Assembly: GCA_964221845.1 (NCBI GenBank)
Contig: CAXPZW010000003.1
Span: forward strand, 1-64,000
Length of the DNA stretch: 64,000 nt
Direction: 5' to 3'
Source of the DNA: CAXPZW01 sp964221845
GTDB taxonomy: Bacteria; Bacteroidota; Bacteroidia; Flavobacteriales_D; Sanyastnellaceae
The translations under genes were made by a program, and so were the position numbers. Of the stretch, positions 25,568 to 34,482 are shown in pieces (positions within the stretch are counted from its first letter, which is position 1; every line of letters begins with the position of its first letter). The notes beneath the pieces are model-generated. The model ran no database searches. It was not told the DNA's origin and was given only the letters and a program-made list of their open reading frames with translations.

Positions 25568-26503
25568 ATGAGGAAAAAAAGTGATACCCTCTGCCAATTG
25601 TTGGGCATTGAAGTGCCGGTGATTCAAGCGGGTATGGTTTGGTGCTCGGGCTGGGAACTGGCCAGTGCTGTGAGCAATGCGGGCGGCCTGGGCATCATTG
25701 GGTCTGGAGGCATGTATCCCCAGGAGCTGCGTGACCAAATCGCGGCGTGTAAAGCCGCTACAGACAGGCCTTTTGCAGTCAATGTGCCCTTGCTCTATCC
25801 CGACATCGAAGCGCACATGGCCTCCATTGTGGAAGGGGGAGTGCCCATCGTTTTTACCTCAGCCGGCAATCCCAAGACCTGGACCGCTCATTTGAAATCC
25901 CACGGCATCACCGTGGTACACGTGGTGAGCAGCCGAAAATTTGCGCTCAAGGCACAAGCGGCCGGAGTCGATGCGGTCGTAGCCGAAGGCTTTGAGGCTG
26001 GAGGACACAACGGACGCGAGGAAACCACCACGTTTTGTCTCATTCCCGATGTGGCCGATGCCGTGGACATCCCCGTGATTGCTGCGGGTGGAATTTGCGA
26101 TGGGCGCACTTTGGCGGCGGCATTGGTGCTAGGGGCCAGCGGCGTGCAGGTGGGCAGCAGGTTTGTGGCCACGCCTGAAAGCAGTGCGCACCAATCGTTC
26201 AAGCAAGCGGTGGTGGATGCTGGTGAAGGGGCAACCACCCTCACCTTAAAGGAATTGACGCCCGTGCGCTTGCTGCACAATCCTTTCTACGCTCAAGTAC
26301 GAGAAGCCTATGCTCGGGGAGCTTCTCCCGAAGAGTTGCGCGACCTGCTCGGGCGTGGCCGTGCCAAACGAGGCATGAAGGAGGGCGACCTGGAGTCTGG
26401 AGAATTGGAAATCGGTCAAGTTGCCGGGCGGATTCACGCCATCACCCCAGCGGCGGAAATCGTCACCTCCATGTGGGAAGAGGCCCAAAAGTACCTGCCG
26501 TGA
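25568..26503 (+). CDS. nitronate monooxygenase-like flavin oxidoreductase
   Basis: A 311-residue FMN TIM-barrel protein of the nitronate monooxygenase / 2-nitropropane dioxygenase family, which also contains FabK-type enoyl-ACP reductases. Family marks: LGIEVPVIQAGMVWCSG at the start, SNAGGLGIIGSGGM, EGFEAGGHNGREE with His147 at the usual catalytic position, and VIAAGGICDGRTLAAAL / GASGVQVGSRF for phosphate binding of FMN. The reaction would be oxidation of alkyl nitronates, although the family is broad. It is monocistronic, divergent from the DUF6089-like gene; no clear -7 box was found in the 140-bp gap on this strand. Confidence 0.82.
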   Translation: MRKKSDTLCQLLGIEVPVIQAGMVWCSGWELASAVSNAGGLGIIGSGGMYPQELRDQIAACKAATDRPFAVNVPLLYPDIEAHMASIVEGGVPIVFTSAGNPKTWTAHLKSHGITVVHVVSSRKFALKAQAAGVDAVVAEGFEAGGHNGREETTTFCLIPDVADAVDIPVIAAGGICDGRTLAAALVLGASGVQVGSRFVATPESSAHQSFKQAVVDAGEGATTLTLKELTPVRLLHNPFYAQVREAYARGASPEELRDLLGRGRAKRGMKEGDLESGELEIGQVAGRIHAITPAAEIVTSMWEEAQKYLP

Positions 26504-26570
26504 GCAACCTCCACACCCCTTGGTGTGTATTGTACTACAACAGCGGGCCGCCACGTTGAACAAGTAGCCT

Positions 26571-26578
26571 TACCTTTG
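26571..26578 (+). promoter_or_regulatory. -7 promoter box of the T9SS type B gene
   Basis: TACCTTTG, exact TAnnTTTG, 17 bp before ATG 26596. A nearer ATG at 26587 leads to a stop after five codons. A TTG occurs only 12 bp upstream, too close to be a standard -33. Confidence 0.5.
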
Positions 26579-26595
26579 CAGCCCCAGATGCGCCT

Positions 26596-28716
26596 ATGCG
26601 TTTGACTATCCTGACATGTGTTCTGGCGTTTTGCGCCGTGTTTGCCGCAGATGTGCGTGCCCAGCTTGACCCGCCCACCGCTACGTGTGTAGAGGTGTTG
26701 GCCGATGGTACTGCCATTGTCAACTGGCTTCCCCCTGCGGATCCTGGAGGTGAGTTCACCTCCTACGACATTGTCTACTCCACTGACTATTTCACCGCAG
26801 ATACCGGTACCCAGCTGTTCAGCGAGCCCACGTATGCGGTCACCAGCTATACCGACATGGCTGTGGACTTCAACAACGACATTGGCGCCTACTACTTGGA
26901 AACCAACAGCAACGACGGCACTGCGCAAGTCTCGGTGCCCTCGGACACGATCTGTGGCATCCACCTCACGCTGAATGTGCTGGGCGGCGGCGGCATTGCC
27001 AACCTCTTTTGGAATGCCCCTATGGTGAACACCGCTGCGGTGACCGGTAACTACGAGGTGTGGCTGGAATTCCCTGTGGGCACCTGGAATCAAGTGGCGA
27101 CCGTTCCACACAACCCAGACAACTTCAACCAGAATTACCAGCACATCGTGGACGATTGCGTGGCCACCTACGGCTTCCAAATCTTCTACACTGCGCCGAG
27201 CGGTTGCCAGTTCATCTCCAATGTGGCCACCGACGACTTTGAAGACCTGACCTCTCCTGACATTCCTGAGGTAGATGTGGTCACCATCGACCACACCACC
27301 AACCAGTACCAAGTCAACTGGTTTCCCTCCACCGCGAGTGACACCCAAGGGTACATCATCTACGAGTGCATCAGTGGGGCCAACGTTCCAGTAGATACCG
27401 TTTATGGTGCGGGTACCACCTCGTGGAACCACGGGCCCCTGGGCCTTGAGCCAGCGCCCATCCCTGGGACATCCGTTCCTGCAAATTTCTACACGGTAGC
27501 CGCCTTCGACTTTTGCGATTTCGGCAACGTGAGTCCCACCGAGCCGCAGTGCAGCCAGCCGCCTTACCTGTTGGACATCGTCTGGACCCAGTGTACTGAT
27601 TTTGCGGAGCTGCTCTGGACCCCGTACAGCGGGCGCACCGTGGATGCCTACAGCGTGTATGTGAGTGAAGATGGCGGTCCGTTTACAGTACTGGCCGTGC
27701 TCCCCGGTACCCAGCTGACCTTCACCCACGAAAACCTGCAGGACGGCGTCACCTATCAGTACTACATCGAAGCAGGCTTCACCACCACCGTGTCGGTGTC
27801 TTGCTCCAACCAACGTGCGCAGGGCATCAGCCTGGCGCCTCCTCCCGCGTTTACCTACCTCGCTTCGGTAGACGTGCGCTCCGCCGAGGAAGTGGAAGTG
27901 CGCATCCACACCGAAAACATCACCACCGATCACCTGTACATCCTGGAGCGCCGGAAGGTCGGTGGGCAGTTTTGGGTGAACGTGGACAACCAGCTCTCCA
28001 GCGGCGCCAACGCAGTCATCTTCAACGACTTCGACCCCGACTTGAAGCTGGGTGAATTGGAATACGACTACCGTACACACGTGCTCAATACGTGCGGCGA
28101 TACGGCCACCACCACGAATGCTGGTCGCACGCTGTTGCTTGAAGGTCTGGCCAACAACGAGCGGCTGGTCAACACCCTGGCCTGGCCGGATTACCAAGAA
28201 TGGGACGGCAACATCGTGGGCTTTGACATTTACCGCAGCCAGATGGAAGGCGTGCTGGGTGACTTGATCGTGTCACTCCCCGCAGGCGCCAACGTCTATG
28301 AGGACGACATCGCCGACCTGCTGACCACGCCCGGACTGTTCTGTTACACTGTCGTCGCGCGGGAAGACGTCAATAGTTTTGGTATCCAAGAAGTGGCTTC
28401 CTCCAACCAGCTGTGCCTGCAGATGGAACCCAAGATTTGGATCCCCAATGCATTCATGGTGTTTGGCAACAACCCGGTATTCAAGCCCGTGATTGGGTTT
28501 GTGGATGCGAACTCCTACGAAATGGTCATCTCCAGCCGTTGGGGCGACATCCTGTTCACGACCAACGATTTGGATCAGGGCTGGGACGGTGCCGGACGCC
28601 GCGGCGACTACCTGCCCGATGGCGCATATGTCTACTTCATCACCGTCAAGGATGGAGAGGGCCAACAATACGACCGCGTAGGTCAGGTCTTCCTGTTGAA
28701 AGCCGGGCCGGAGTAG
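26596..28716 (+). CDS. T9SS type B secreted multi-domain protein (gliding-associated C-terminal domain)
   Basis: A 706-residue protein. A signal peptide (RLTILTCVLAFCAVFAADVRA) is followed by several fibronectin type III-like modules (PPTATCVEVLADGTAIVNW; EVDVVTIDHTTNQYQVNWF; CTDFAELLWTPYSGRTVDAY). The last ~95 residues, from IWIPNAFMVFGNNPVFKP to GAYVYFITVKDGEGQQ, are the gliding motility-associated C-terminal (CHU_C/type B sorting) domain with W-G-D-I-L-F and the W-D-G-x-x-x-x-G pattern. Type B signals send proteins through T9SS, often with PorP/SprF-type partners. No catalytic domain was seen. It has its own -7 box. Confidence 0.85.
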   Translation: MRLTILTCVLAFCAVFAADVRAQLDPPTATCVEVLADGTAIVNWLPPADPGGEFTSYDIVYSTDYFTADTGTQLFSEPTYAVTSYTDMAVDFNNDIGAYYLETNSNDGTAQVSVPSDTICGIHLTLNVLGGGGIANLFWNAPMVNTAAVTGNYEVWLEFPVGTWNQVATVPHNPDNFNQNYQHIVDDCVATYGFQIFYTAPSGCQFISNVATDDFEDLTSPDIPEVDVVTIDHTTNQYQVNWFPSTASDTQGYIIYECISGANVPVDTVYGAGTTSWNHGPLGLEPAPIPGTSVPANFYTVAAFDFCDFGNVSPTEPQCSQPPYLLDIVWTQCTDFAELLWTPYSGRTVDAYSVYVSEDGGPFTVLAVLPGTQLTFTHENLQDGVTYQYYIEAGFTTTVSVSCSNQRAQGISLAPPPAFTYLASVDVRSAEEVEVRIHTENITTDHLYILERRKVGGQFWVNVDNQLSSGANAVIFNDFDPDLKLGELEYDYRTHVLNTCGDTATTTNAGRTLLLEGLANNERLVNTLAWPDYQEWDGNIVGFDIYRSQMEGVLGDLIVSLPAGANVYEDDIADLLTTPGLFCYTVVAREDVNSFGIQEVASSNQLCLQMEPKIWIPNAFMVFGNNPVFKPVIGFVDANSYEMVISSRWGDILFTTNDLDQGWDGAGRRGDYLPDGAYVYFITVKDGEGQQYDRVGQVFLLKAGPE

Positions 28717-28740
28717 GCCTCAAGGGTCAGTCGAATTCAG

Positions 28741-28748
28741 TATATTTG
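28741..28748 (+). promoter_or_regulatory. -7 promoter box of guaB
   Basis: TATATTTG, an exact TAnnTTTG match, 35 bp before the guaB ATG. The inverted repeat at 28750 starts immediately after it, so the repeat overlaps or follows the transcription start. Confidence 0.6.
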
Positions 28749-28749
28749 T

Positions 28750-28775
28750 ACGAATTTATTACCCCATAAATTCGT
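28750..28775 (+). promoter_or_regulatory. perfect 10-bp inverted repeat in the guaB leader
   Basis: ACGAATTTAT (28750-28759), a six-base spacer TACCCC, then ATAAATTCGT (28766-28775): the arms are exact reverse complements. It lies between the -7 box and the ATG. It could be a dimeric repressor operator at the start site or an RNA hairpin at the mRNA 5' end; there is no T-run, so it is not a terminator. Confidence 0.6.
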
Positions 28776-28783
28776 CCCCCAAC

Positions 28784-30256
28784 ATGGCTTTCAGCAGCGG
28801 TAAAATCGCCGGAGAAGGACTCACCTACGACGATGTCCTCCTCGTTCCGGCTTACTCGGAAGTTCTTCCACGCCAGGTGGCCTTGACCACCAAGTTCTCT
28901 CGCAACATCGAACTCAACGTACCTGTGGTCGCAGCGGCCATGGATACCGTGACCGAAGCCCGCTTGGCCATTGCCATGGCGCGCTCGGGTGGCATCGGTG
29001 TGATTCACAAAAACATGAGCATTGAGGCGCAAGCCCAAGAAGTGCGCAAAGTGAAGCGTTCGGAGAGCGGCATGATCCAAGATCCCGTGACCCTGCGTTT
29101 GGGCGCCATTGTGCAGGATGCTCTCAAGTTGATGGCCGAAAACAAAATCGGCGGCATCCCCGTGGTGGACGACCAGGAAAACCTGGTGGGCATTGTCACC
29201 AACCGTGACCTGCGTTTCGAGAAGGACATGATGAAGCCCGTGAGCGAGGTCATGACCAGCGAAGGCTTGATCAAAGCCGAAGAAGGCACCGACCTGGCTG
29301 CTGCAGAACAAATCCTCCAGGCCCACAAGATTGAGAAGCTTCCGGTAGTGGACGCCAACAACAAATTGGTGGGACTCATCACCTACAAAGACATCATCAA
29401 GGTGCGCCAGTACCCCAACTCCTGCAAAGACGCCTACGGACGTCTGCGCGTGGCTGCGGCCATTGGGGTGACCCACGACAGCGTGGAGCGCGCACAAGCA
29501 CTGGCCGACGCCGGTGTGGACGCCTTGATCATCGACACAGCTCACGGCCACTCACGTGGGGTAGTGACGGCACTCAAAGCTGTGAAAGAACAACTGCCAG
29601 GCATCGACGTAGTGGTGGGCAATATCGCCACCGCTGAAGCCGCAAAAATGCTGGTGGAAGCCGGCGCGGACGCCGTGAAAGTGGGCATCGGACCCGGTTC
29701 GATTTGCACCACGCGAATCATCGCAGGGGTAGGGGTACCTCAACTGTCAGCCGTCATGAACGTGGCTGAAGCCATTGGTGATACCGGTGTACCCATCATT
29801 GCCGACGGCGGAATCCGCTTCACCGGCGACATCGCCAAGGCCCTGTGCGGCGGCGCCCACACCGTGATGGTGGGCTCTATGCTCGCAGGCGTTGAAGAAT
29901 CTCCCGGCGAAACCATCATCTACGAAGGCCGCAAGTTCAAGACCTACCGCGGCATGGGTTCGGTGGAAGCCATGCAGAAGGGGTCCAAGGACCGCTACTT
30001 CCAAGACGCCGAGGACGACATCAAAAAACTGGTGCCCGAAGGCATCTCTGGTCGCGTGCCTTACAAAGGCACCGTACGCGAGGTGATGCACCAAGTAGTC
30101 GGCGGCCTGCGTGCAGGCATGGGCTATTGCGGTGCGGCCAACTTGGAGGCCATGCGCCAAGCACAATTTGTGCGCATCACCAGTGCAGGCATGCGCGAAA
30201 GCCATCCGCACGACGTGACCATCACCCGCGAGGCCCCCAACTATAGCCTCGCGTAA
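28784..30256 (+). CDS. guaB: IMP dehydrogenase
   Basis: A 490-residue enzyme converting IMP to XMP with NAD+, the committed step of GMP synthesis. The order is the N-terminal barrel half (GLTYDDVLLVPAYSEVLP), a CBS pair at about residues 95-205 (ENKIGGIPVVDDQENLVGIV; KIEKLPVVDANNKLVGLI), then the rest of the barrel with GPGSICTTR containing catalytic Cys308, the IMP-phosphate loop IADGGIRFTGDIAKAL, and the flap region YRGMGSVEAMQ. Length is as in typical bacterial GuaB. The leader carries an exact -7 box and a perfect inverted repeat. The downstream foldase gene follows on the same strand. Confidence 0.97.
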   Translation: MAFSSGKIAGEGLTYDDVLLVPAYSEVLPRQVALTTKFSRNIELNVPVVAAAMDTVTEARLAIAMARSGGIGVIHKNMSIEAQAQEVRKVKRSESGMIQDPVTLRLGAIVQDALKLMAENKIGGIPVVDDQENLVGIVTNRDLRFEKDMMKPVSEVMTSEGLIKAEEGTDLAAAEQILQAHKIEKLPVVDANNKLVGLITYKDIIKVRQYPNSCKDAYGRLRVAAAIGVTHDSVERAQALADAGVDALIIDTAHGHSRGVVTALKAVKEQLPGIDVVVGNIATAEAAKMLVEAGADAVKVGIGPGSICTTRIIAGVGVPQLSAVMNVAEAIGDTGVPIIADGGIRFTGDIAKALCGGAHTVMVGSMLAGVEESPGETIIYEGRKFKTYRGMGSVEAMQKGSKDRYFQDAEDDIKKLVPEGISGRVPYKGTVREVMHQVVGGLRAGMGYCGAANLEAMRQAQFVRITSAGMRESHPHDVTITREAPNYSLA

Positions 30257-30270
30257 TCTGTGACCACCCG

Positions 30271-30292
30271 GCGCGAATGGTTATTTTCGCGC
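30271..30292 (+). other. hairpin between guaB and the PPIase operon
   Basis: GCGCGAA (30271-30277) and TTCGCGC (30286-30292) form a perfect 7-bp stem with an eight-base loop, without a T-run after it. It may be a processing or stability element; the loop side also carries TATTTTCG, one base from TAnnTTTG. Confidence 0.35.
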
Positions 30293-30313
30293 ACGATGCA
30301 AGCCAAAGAAGCT

Positions 30314-32260
30314 ATGAGAATTCTGGTACTGAGCTGCGTACTGGCCCTGACCTCGTTGGGCCTGTTTGCGCAGAGTGATGTGGTAATGACCCTGGGCGAC
30401 GAACAGGTCTCCATTGCCGACTTCGAAGCCATCTTCAAAAAGAACAACCGCGACTCGGTCATTTCCCAGGCCGACCTCGATGAGTACATGGAGCTGTTCA
30501 TCAACTTCAAACTCAAAGTGGCCGAAGCCCGCTCGCGCGGCATGGATACGGTGCCCGCGTTCGTTTCAGAACTGCAAGGTTACCGCCGCCAACTGACCCG
30601 TCCCTACCTGACCGATGGCGAGCTGTTGGACGAATTGGTGCGTGACGCCTACGAGCGCAAAACCCAAGAAGTACGCGCCAGCCACATCTTGATCAGCTGC
30701 GAGCTCAAGTCCAGCCCCGAGGACACCCTCAAGGCTTGGAACAAGATCATGAAGCTGCGCAACCGCATCATGGCTGGTGAAGATTTTGAATCCGTGGCAC
30801 GTGGTGTGGGCGGTTCAGAAGATCCTTCGGTGGCCCAGAACGGCGGCGACCTCGGCTACTTCTCGGTGTTCCAGATGGTGTACCCGTTTGAGAATGCGGC
30901 GTACACCACCGAAGTGGGCCAAGTATCGATGCCGGTACGCACCCGCTTTGGCTACCACTTGCTCAACGTGGTGGACCGTCGCGAGGCTCGTGGTGAATTG
31001 CGCGCCGCACACATCATGGTACGCGCCGACGAAAAAGACCCCGAATCGGTCAAGCAAGGCAAGGCCAAGATTGACAACATCTACACCATGCTCCGCAACG
31101 GGGCGGATTTCCAAGAAATGGCCCTCAAATTCAGCGAGGACGCATCTACCGCCCGCAACGGCGGTGAGCTGCCTTGGTTTGGATCGGGCAAGATGATCGA
31201 GAGCTTTGAGAACACTGCGTTTGGCTTGGCCCAGGACGGCGACGTTTCCGAGCCGGTGCAAACCTCTGTGGGTTTCCATATCATCAAGCGCTTGGAGTAC
31301 AAGCCGGTCGCGGCCTTTGAAGAGGCAGAAAAAGAAATCCGCAACCGTGTACGCCGCGACGCTCGCGCCGAAGCCACCCGCGCCTCGTTTGTGCGTAAGA
31401 TTGGTGTGGAGTACGGCTACGAGGTGAGCCAAAAGGCCCTCAAAAAGGCCATTCGCAAGAACCTCGATACCGCAGTGTGGCGCGGCAACATGACCATCGC
31501 CAAGGCCAAGTGCCAGAAGGTGACCTTGGCCAGCTTTGCCGACCAGACCTTCTCGGCGCAAGAGTTTGTGGACTTCCTCAACGCAGCGGGCAAGCGCAAA
31601 GGACAAGGCGACTTGGACAAGTTCCTGGACGACCAACTCGCGGCCTTCAAGGAAGAAAAGCTGATCGCCTACGAAGACAGCCGACTGGAAGAGAAGCACA
31701 ACGATTTCCGCCTGCTCATGAACGAGTACCGAGACGGCATCCTGCTCTTTGAACTCACCGACGAGCTGGTGTGGTCCAAGGCCGTGAAGGATACCGCTGG
31801 TTTGGAAGCGTACTACGAGCAACGGAAGACCAACTTCATGTGGGGCGAGCGCTTGGAAGCCGGCCTCTACGGCTGCGTATCGGCCGAGCTTGCCGACTTG
31901 GTGCGCAAGCGTCTGGACGCCGGTTTGCCTCCCAACGAGATCGTTCTCGAACTCAACGAAGGCGGACCGCTCAACGTGCGTTACGAAGAAGGCCTCTACG
32001 AGCGTGGCACCAACAACGTGGTGGACGCTGTGGAGTGGGCTTCTGGCGTATCCGATGTGTTTGAGCGCGACGGCAAGTTCTGGGTGGTGGTAGCCAAGTC
32101 GGTGCGTCCGGCCGAGCCCAAAGCCTTGGACGAAGCCCGTGGGCTGATCACTGCCGAGTACCAGAACTACTTGGAGGACCGCTGGATCAAAGAGTTGCGT
32201 GCCAAGTACAACTACGCGGTGAACAACGACGTGCTCTACACCCTGATCACCCAACCCTAA
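30314..32260 (+). CDS. periplasmic peptidyl-prolyl isomerase (PpiC/SurA-like, two parvulin domains)
   Basis: A 648-residue exported foldase from ATG 30314, which gives the signal peptide RILVLSCVLALTSLGLFAQ; an in-frame ATG at 30260 would hide it. Two parvulin domains follow: about residues 120-220 (ASHILISCELKSSPEDTLKA ... TRFGYHLLNVVDR) and 230-330 (AAHIMVRADEKDPESVKQGK ... TSVGFHIIKRLEYK). The C-terminal half is helical and charged, without a known domain. It is the first of three consecutive SurA-type genes, an arrangement conserved in Bacteroidota and thought to serve outer-membrane protein folding. The stop overlaps the next ATG (TAATG). Confidence 0.88.
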   Translation: MRILVLSCVLALTSLGLFAQSDVVMTLGDEQVSIADFEAIFKKNNRDSVISQADLDEYMELFINFKLKVAEARSRGMDTVPAFVSELQGYRRQLTRPYLTDGELLDELVRDAYERKTQEVRASHILISCELKSSPEDTLKAWNKIMKLRNRIMAGEDFESVARGVGGSEDPSVAQNGGDLGYFSVFQMVYPFENAAYTTEVGQVSMPVRTRFGYHLLNVVDRREARGELRAAHIMVRADEKDPESVKQGKAKIDNIYTMLRNGADFQEMALKFSEDASTARNGGELPWFGSGKMIESFENTAFGLAQDGDVSEPVQTSVGFHIIKRLEYKPVAAFEEAEKEIRNRVRRDARAEATRASFVRKIGVEYGYEVSQKALKKAIRKNLDTAVWRGNMTIAKAKCQKVTLASFADQTFSAQEFVDFLNAAGKRKGQGDLDKFLDDQLAAFKEEKLIAYEDSRLEEKHNDFRLLMNEYRDGILLFELTDELVWSKAVKDTAGLEAYYEQRKTNFMWGERLEAGLYGCVSAELADLVRKRLDAGLPPNEIVLELNEGGPLNVRYEEGLYERGTNNVVDAVEWASGVSDVFERDGKFWVVVAKSVRPAEPKALDEARGLITAEYQNYLEDRWIKELRAKYNYAVNNDVLYTLITQP

Positions 32261-33111
32261 TGCGCTTGCGCTGGGCGGCATTGTTGGGCGTGTTGGCCGC
32301 GTGTCAGCCCGCCCCGGAAGTCGAGCAGCGCGACCCTGTGGCCGCAGTGAATGGACGTACCCTTTACTGGGATGAGGTCCGCGCTGTGGTGCCCGACGAT
32401 GCCACTGCTGAGGACAGCGCGCGCCTGGCCGACCGTTACATCCAGCAATGGATCACCGATCAGGCCTTGGTGCAGCAAGCCCAAAACGTCCTTCCCGAGC
32501 AGCTGCAAGACTTCGAAGAAGCCCTTGAAAAGCACCGGCAAGCACTGTTGACCCATGCCTACGAAGAAGAAATGATTCGCCAAAGGTTGGACACGGTTGT
32601 AGCAGAATCGGAACTTCGTGCGTTCTACGATCAGAACCGGGACAACTTCGTGCTGAAGGATTACATCGTTCAGGCCCGTTTTTGCGTGTTGGACAGCGGC
32701 GATTGGGATGCGACGGCATTCCGTACCCAGTTCGAACAAGTGACCGACGACACCCAGGAGGAACTCGAAGCCTTCTGTCACCAGTACCGCGGCGGTTGCT
32801 TTTTGGACGAGGACCAGTGGATCTACCTCGAGGATTTGCGCCAGCAGGTTCCCCTGGAGATCTACAACACCGAGCGCTTTCTAAAAAAGAACAAAACCGT
32901 TGAGGTTCAACGTGGGAATCAAGTAATTTTCCTGCGCATCCGTGACTTCAAGCTGAAAGACAGCGTGTCTCCCTTCAGCTTGCAAAAAGCCAAGATCCGG
33001 AGCATGATCCTCAACCGACGCAAAAGCGAATTGCTGAGCACCCTGCGGGCCGACGTGTACCACCAGGCATTGAAGAAGAACCAGATAGAAATGCATTATG
33101 AGCGTCCTTAA
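32260..33111 (+). CDS. lipoprotein of SurA-like chaperone family, lacking an evident catalytic parvulin core
   Basis: A 283-residue protein with a lipobox ending in Cys15 (LRWAALLGVLAAC), so a lipid-anchored periplasmic protein. The region VAAVNGRTLYWDEVRAVVP and the following helices resemble the N-terminal chaperone domain of SurA/PrsA; YIVQARFCVLDSGDWDATAF is where the PPIase domain should start, but the usual parvulin H-I-L and G-F-H motifs are missing. The family is thus clear from position and helical pattern, and activity as an isomerase is doubtful. It overlaps both neighbours (TAATG upstream, 14 bp downstream). Confidence 0.7.
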   Translation: MRLRWAALLGVLAACQPAPEVEQRDPVAAVNGRTLYWDEVRAVVPDDATAEDSARLADRYIQQWITDQALVQQAQNVLPEQLQDFEEALEKHRQALLTHAYEEEMIRQRLDTVVAESELRAFYDQNRDNFVLKDYIVQARFCVLDSGDWDATAFRTQFEQVTDDTQEELEAFCHQYRGGCFLDEDQWIYLEDLRQQVPLEIYNTERFLKKNKTVEVQRGNQVIFLRIRDFKLKDSVSPFSLQKAKIRSMILNRRKSELLSTLRADVYHQALKKNQIEMHYERP

Positions 33112-34465
33112 AGGGGGAATCATCGGCCTGTTTATGTGTGCAGCACTTGCTGCAGGGGCCCAAGGGGATCTGATCGACAAGGTTGCCGCTGTCGTCGGCA
33201 ACGAAATCATCCTGCAATCTGAAATCGAAGTGCAAGCCTTGCAAATCACCCAAGGCCAAGCCGTGACGGATCAAGCGCGTCACATTGCGCTCGAAGCACT
33301 TATGTTTGAAAAGCTGCTGCTCAATCAAGCCCGTTTGGACTCGGTGGAGGTCAGCGACGAATACATCTACGCCACCATTGACCAGCGTATCCAGTACTAC
33401 ATCAGCCTGCTCGGTTCCGAGGAGGCCTTTGAGGAGTACTACGGCAAAAGCGTCACCGCTTGGAAAGACGAGTTCTACGACCCCATCAAAGAACAGCTCA
33501 TGGCCGAGCAGCTCAAGCAGGAAATGCTCGGGGCTGTGGACGTGACTCCAGGAGAGGTGGTGGATTTCTTTGAGGGCATCCCCAAAGACAGCCTCCCGCT
33601 GATTCCTGAAGAACTTTGGTACAGCCAGCTCGCCATGGACCCGGCCATCACTGCCAAGCAGGAGGCCGACACCCGCTCCCTGCTGGATTCCATCCGTTCC
33701 ATTGTGGTCGAAAAACCCTACCGCTGGAACCTGGAAGTGGTCAAGTGGACCCAAGACCCTGGAAGCAAGGGAACCAACGGCTGCTACCGCGGTGTGCAAA
33801 AAGGCGTGATGGTGCCGGAGTTTGAGGCCGCGGCCTTCAGCACCCCCATTGGCAACGTGAGTGAGGTGTTTGAAACCGACTTCGGCTACCACATCCTCAA
33901 AGTGGAGGACCGCCGGGGCAACATCTACGATGCGTGCCACATTCTGGTGCGTCCAGAAGTGACCGACCAAGCCCTGGTGAAGGCCGAGCAAATGCTCGAC
34001 TCACTGGTCAATGAAATCCGCACCGATACCCTGACCTTCCGCAACGCGGCCCTGCGCTACAGCACCGATGAGAAGACCGCCAAGCAAGAAGGGCGCGTCA
34101 TCAATCCGGCCAGCGGCACCAAGCGCTTCCGCGTGGACGAAATGGACCCCAAACTCTTCTTCATCCTCGATAAGTTGGGCGAAGGTGAGATTTCGGATCC
34201 GTTCTACTTTACCGAACAAGACGGCTCCAGCAAGTTCCTGTCCATCCGACTCGACGGCCGCTTGCAGGCGCACACCGCCAACCTCGATGACGACTACCTG
34301 ATCTTCCAGCAACAGGCCAAACAGTTCAAGCAACAAGAAGAACTCGAGGCTTGGGTGCGCAAGCGCCTGCGCAACACCTTTGTGCGCATCGACGAAGAAT
34401 ACGTCAGCGACAACTTTACATTCCCTTGGCTAGACTTCCAAGCGAGCGAGGCCAAGGCCCCCTAA
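33098..34465 (+). CDS. surA: SurA-like periplasmic peptidyl-prolyl isomerase
   Basis: A 455-residue protein with signal peptide (SVLKGGIIGLFMCAALAAGA) and the SurA-type opening DLIDKVAAVVGNEIILQSEIEV. Two parvulin regions are visible: about 170-275, ending FETDFGYHILKVEDRRG, and about 277-390, starting ACHILVRPEVTDQ. SurA chaperones unfolded outer-membrane proteins to the BAM complex. It is the third foldase in a row and overlaps the second by 14 bp. The MoxR gene begins 17 bp downstream. Confidence 0.88.
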   Translation: MSVLKGGIIGLFMCAALAAGAQGDLIDKVAAVVGNEIILQSEIEVQALQITQGQAVTDQARHIALEALMFEKLLLNQARLDSVEVSDEYIYATIDQRIQYYISLLGSEEAFEEYYGKSVTAWKDEFYDPIKEQLMAEQLKQEMLGAVDVTPGEVVDFFEGIPKDSLPLIPEELWYSQLAMDPAITAKQEADTRSLLDSIRSIVVEKPYRWNLEVVKWTQDPGSKGTNGCYRGVQKGVMVPEFEAAAFSTPIGNVSEVFETDFGYHILKVEDRRGNIYDACHILVRPEVTDQALVKAEQMLDSLVNEIRTDTLTFRNAALRYSTDEKTAKQEGRVINPASGTKRFRVDEMDPKLFFILDKLGEGEISDPFYFTEQDGSSKFLSIRLDGRLQAHTANLDDDYLIFQQQAKQFKQQEELEAWVRKRLRNTFVRIDEEYVSDNFTFPWLDFQASEAKAP

Positions 34466-34482
34466 CCCCACCGACTTCAAAC

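Noticed and set aside
26512..26527. Terminator after the nitronate monooxygenase gene
   Set aside because: CACACC/GGTGTG makes only a 6-bp stem and is followed by TATTGT, not a T-run.
26434..28197. Minus-strand open frame of 587 codons opposite the T9SS type B gene
   Set aside because: The plus strand has a signal peptide, Fn3-like modules and a sorting domain; the antisense product is low-complexity Gly/Val/His-rich.
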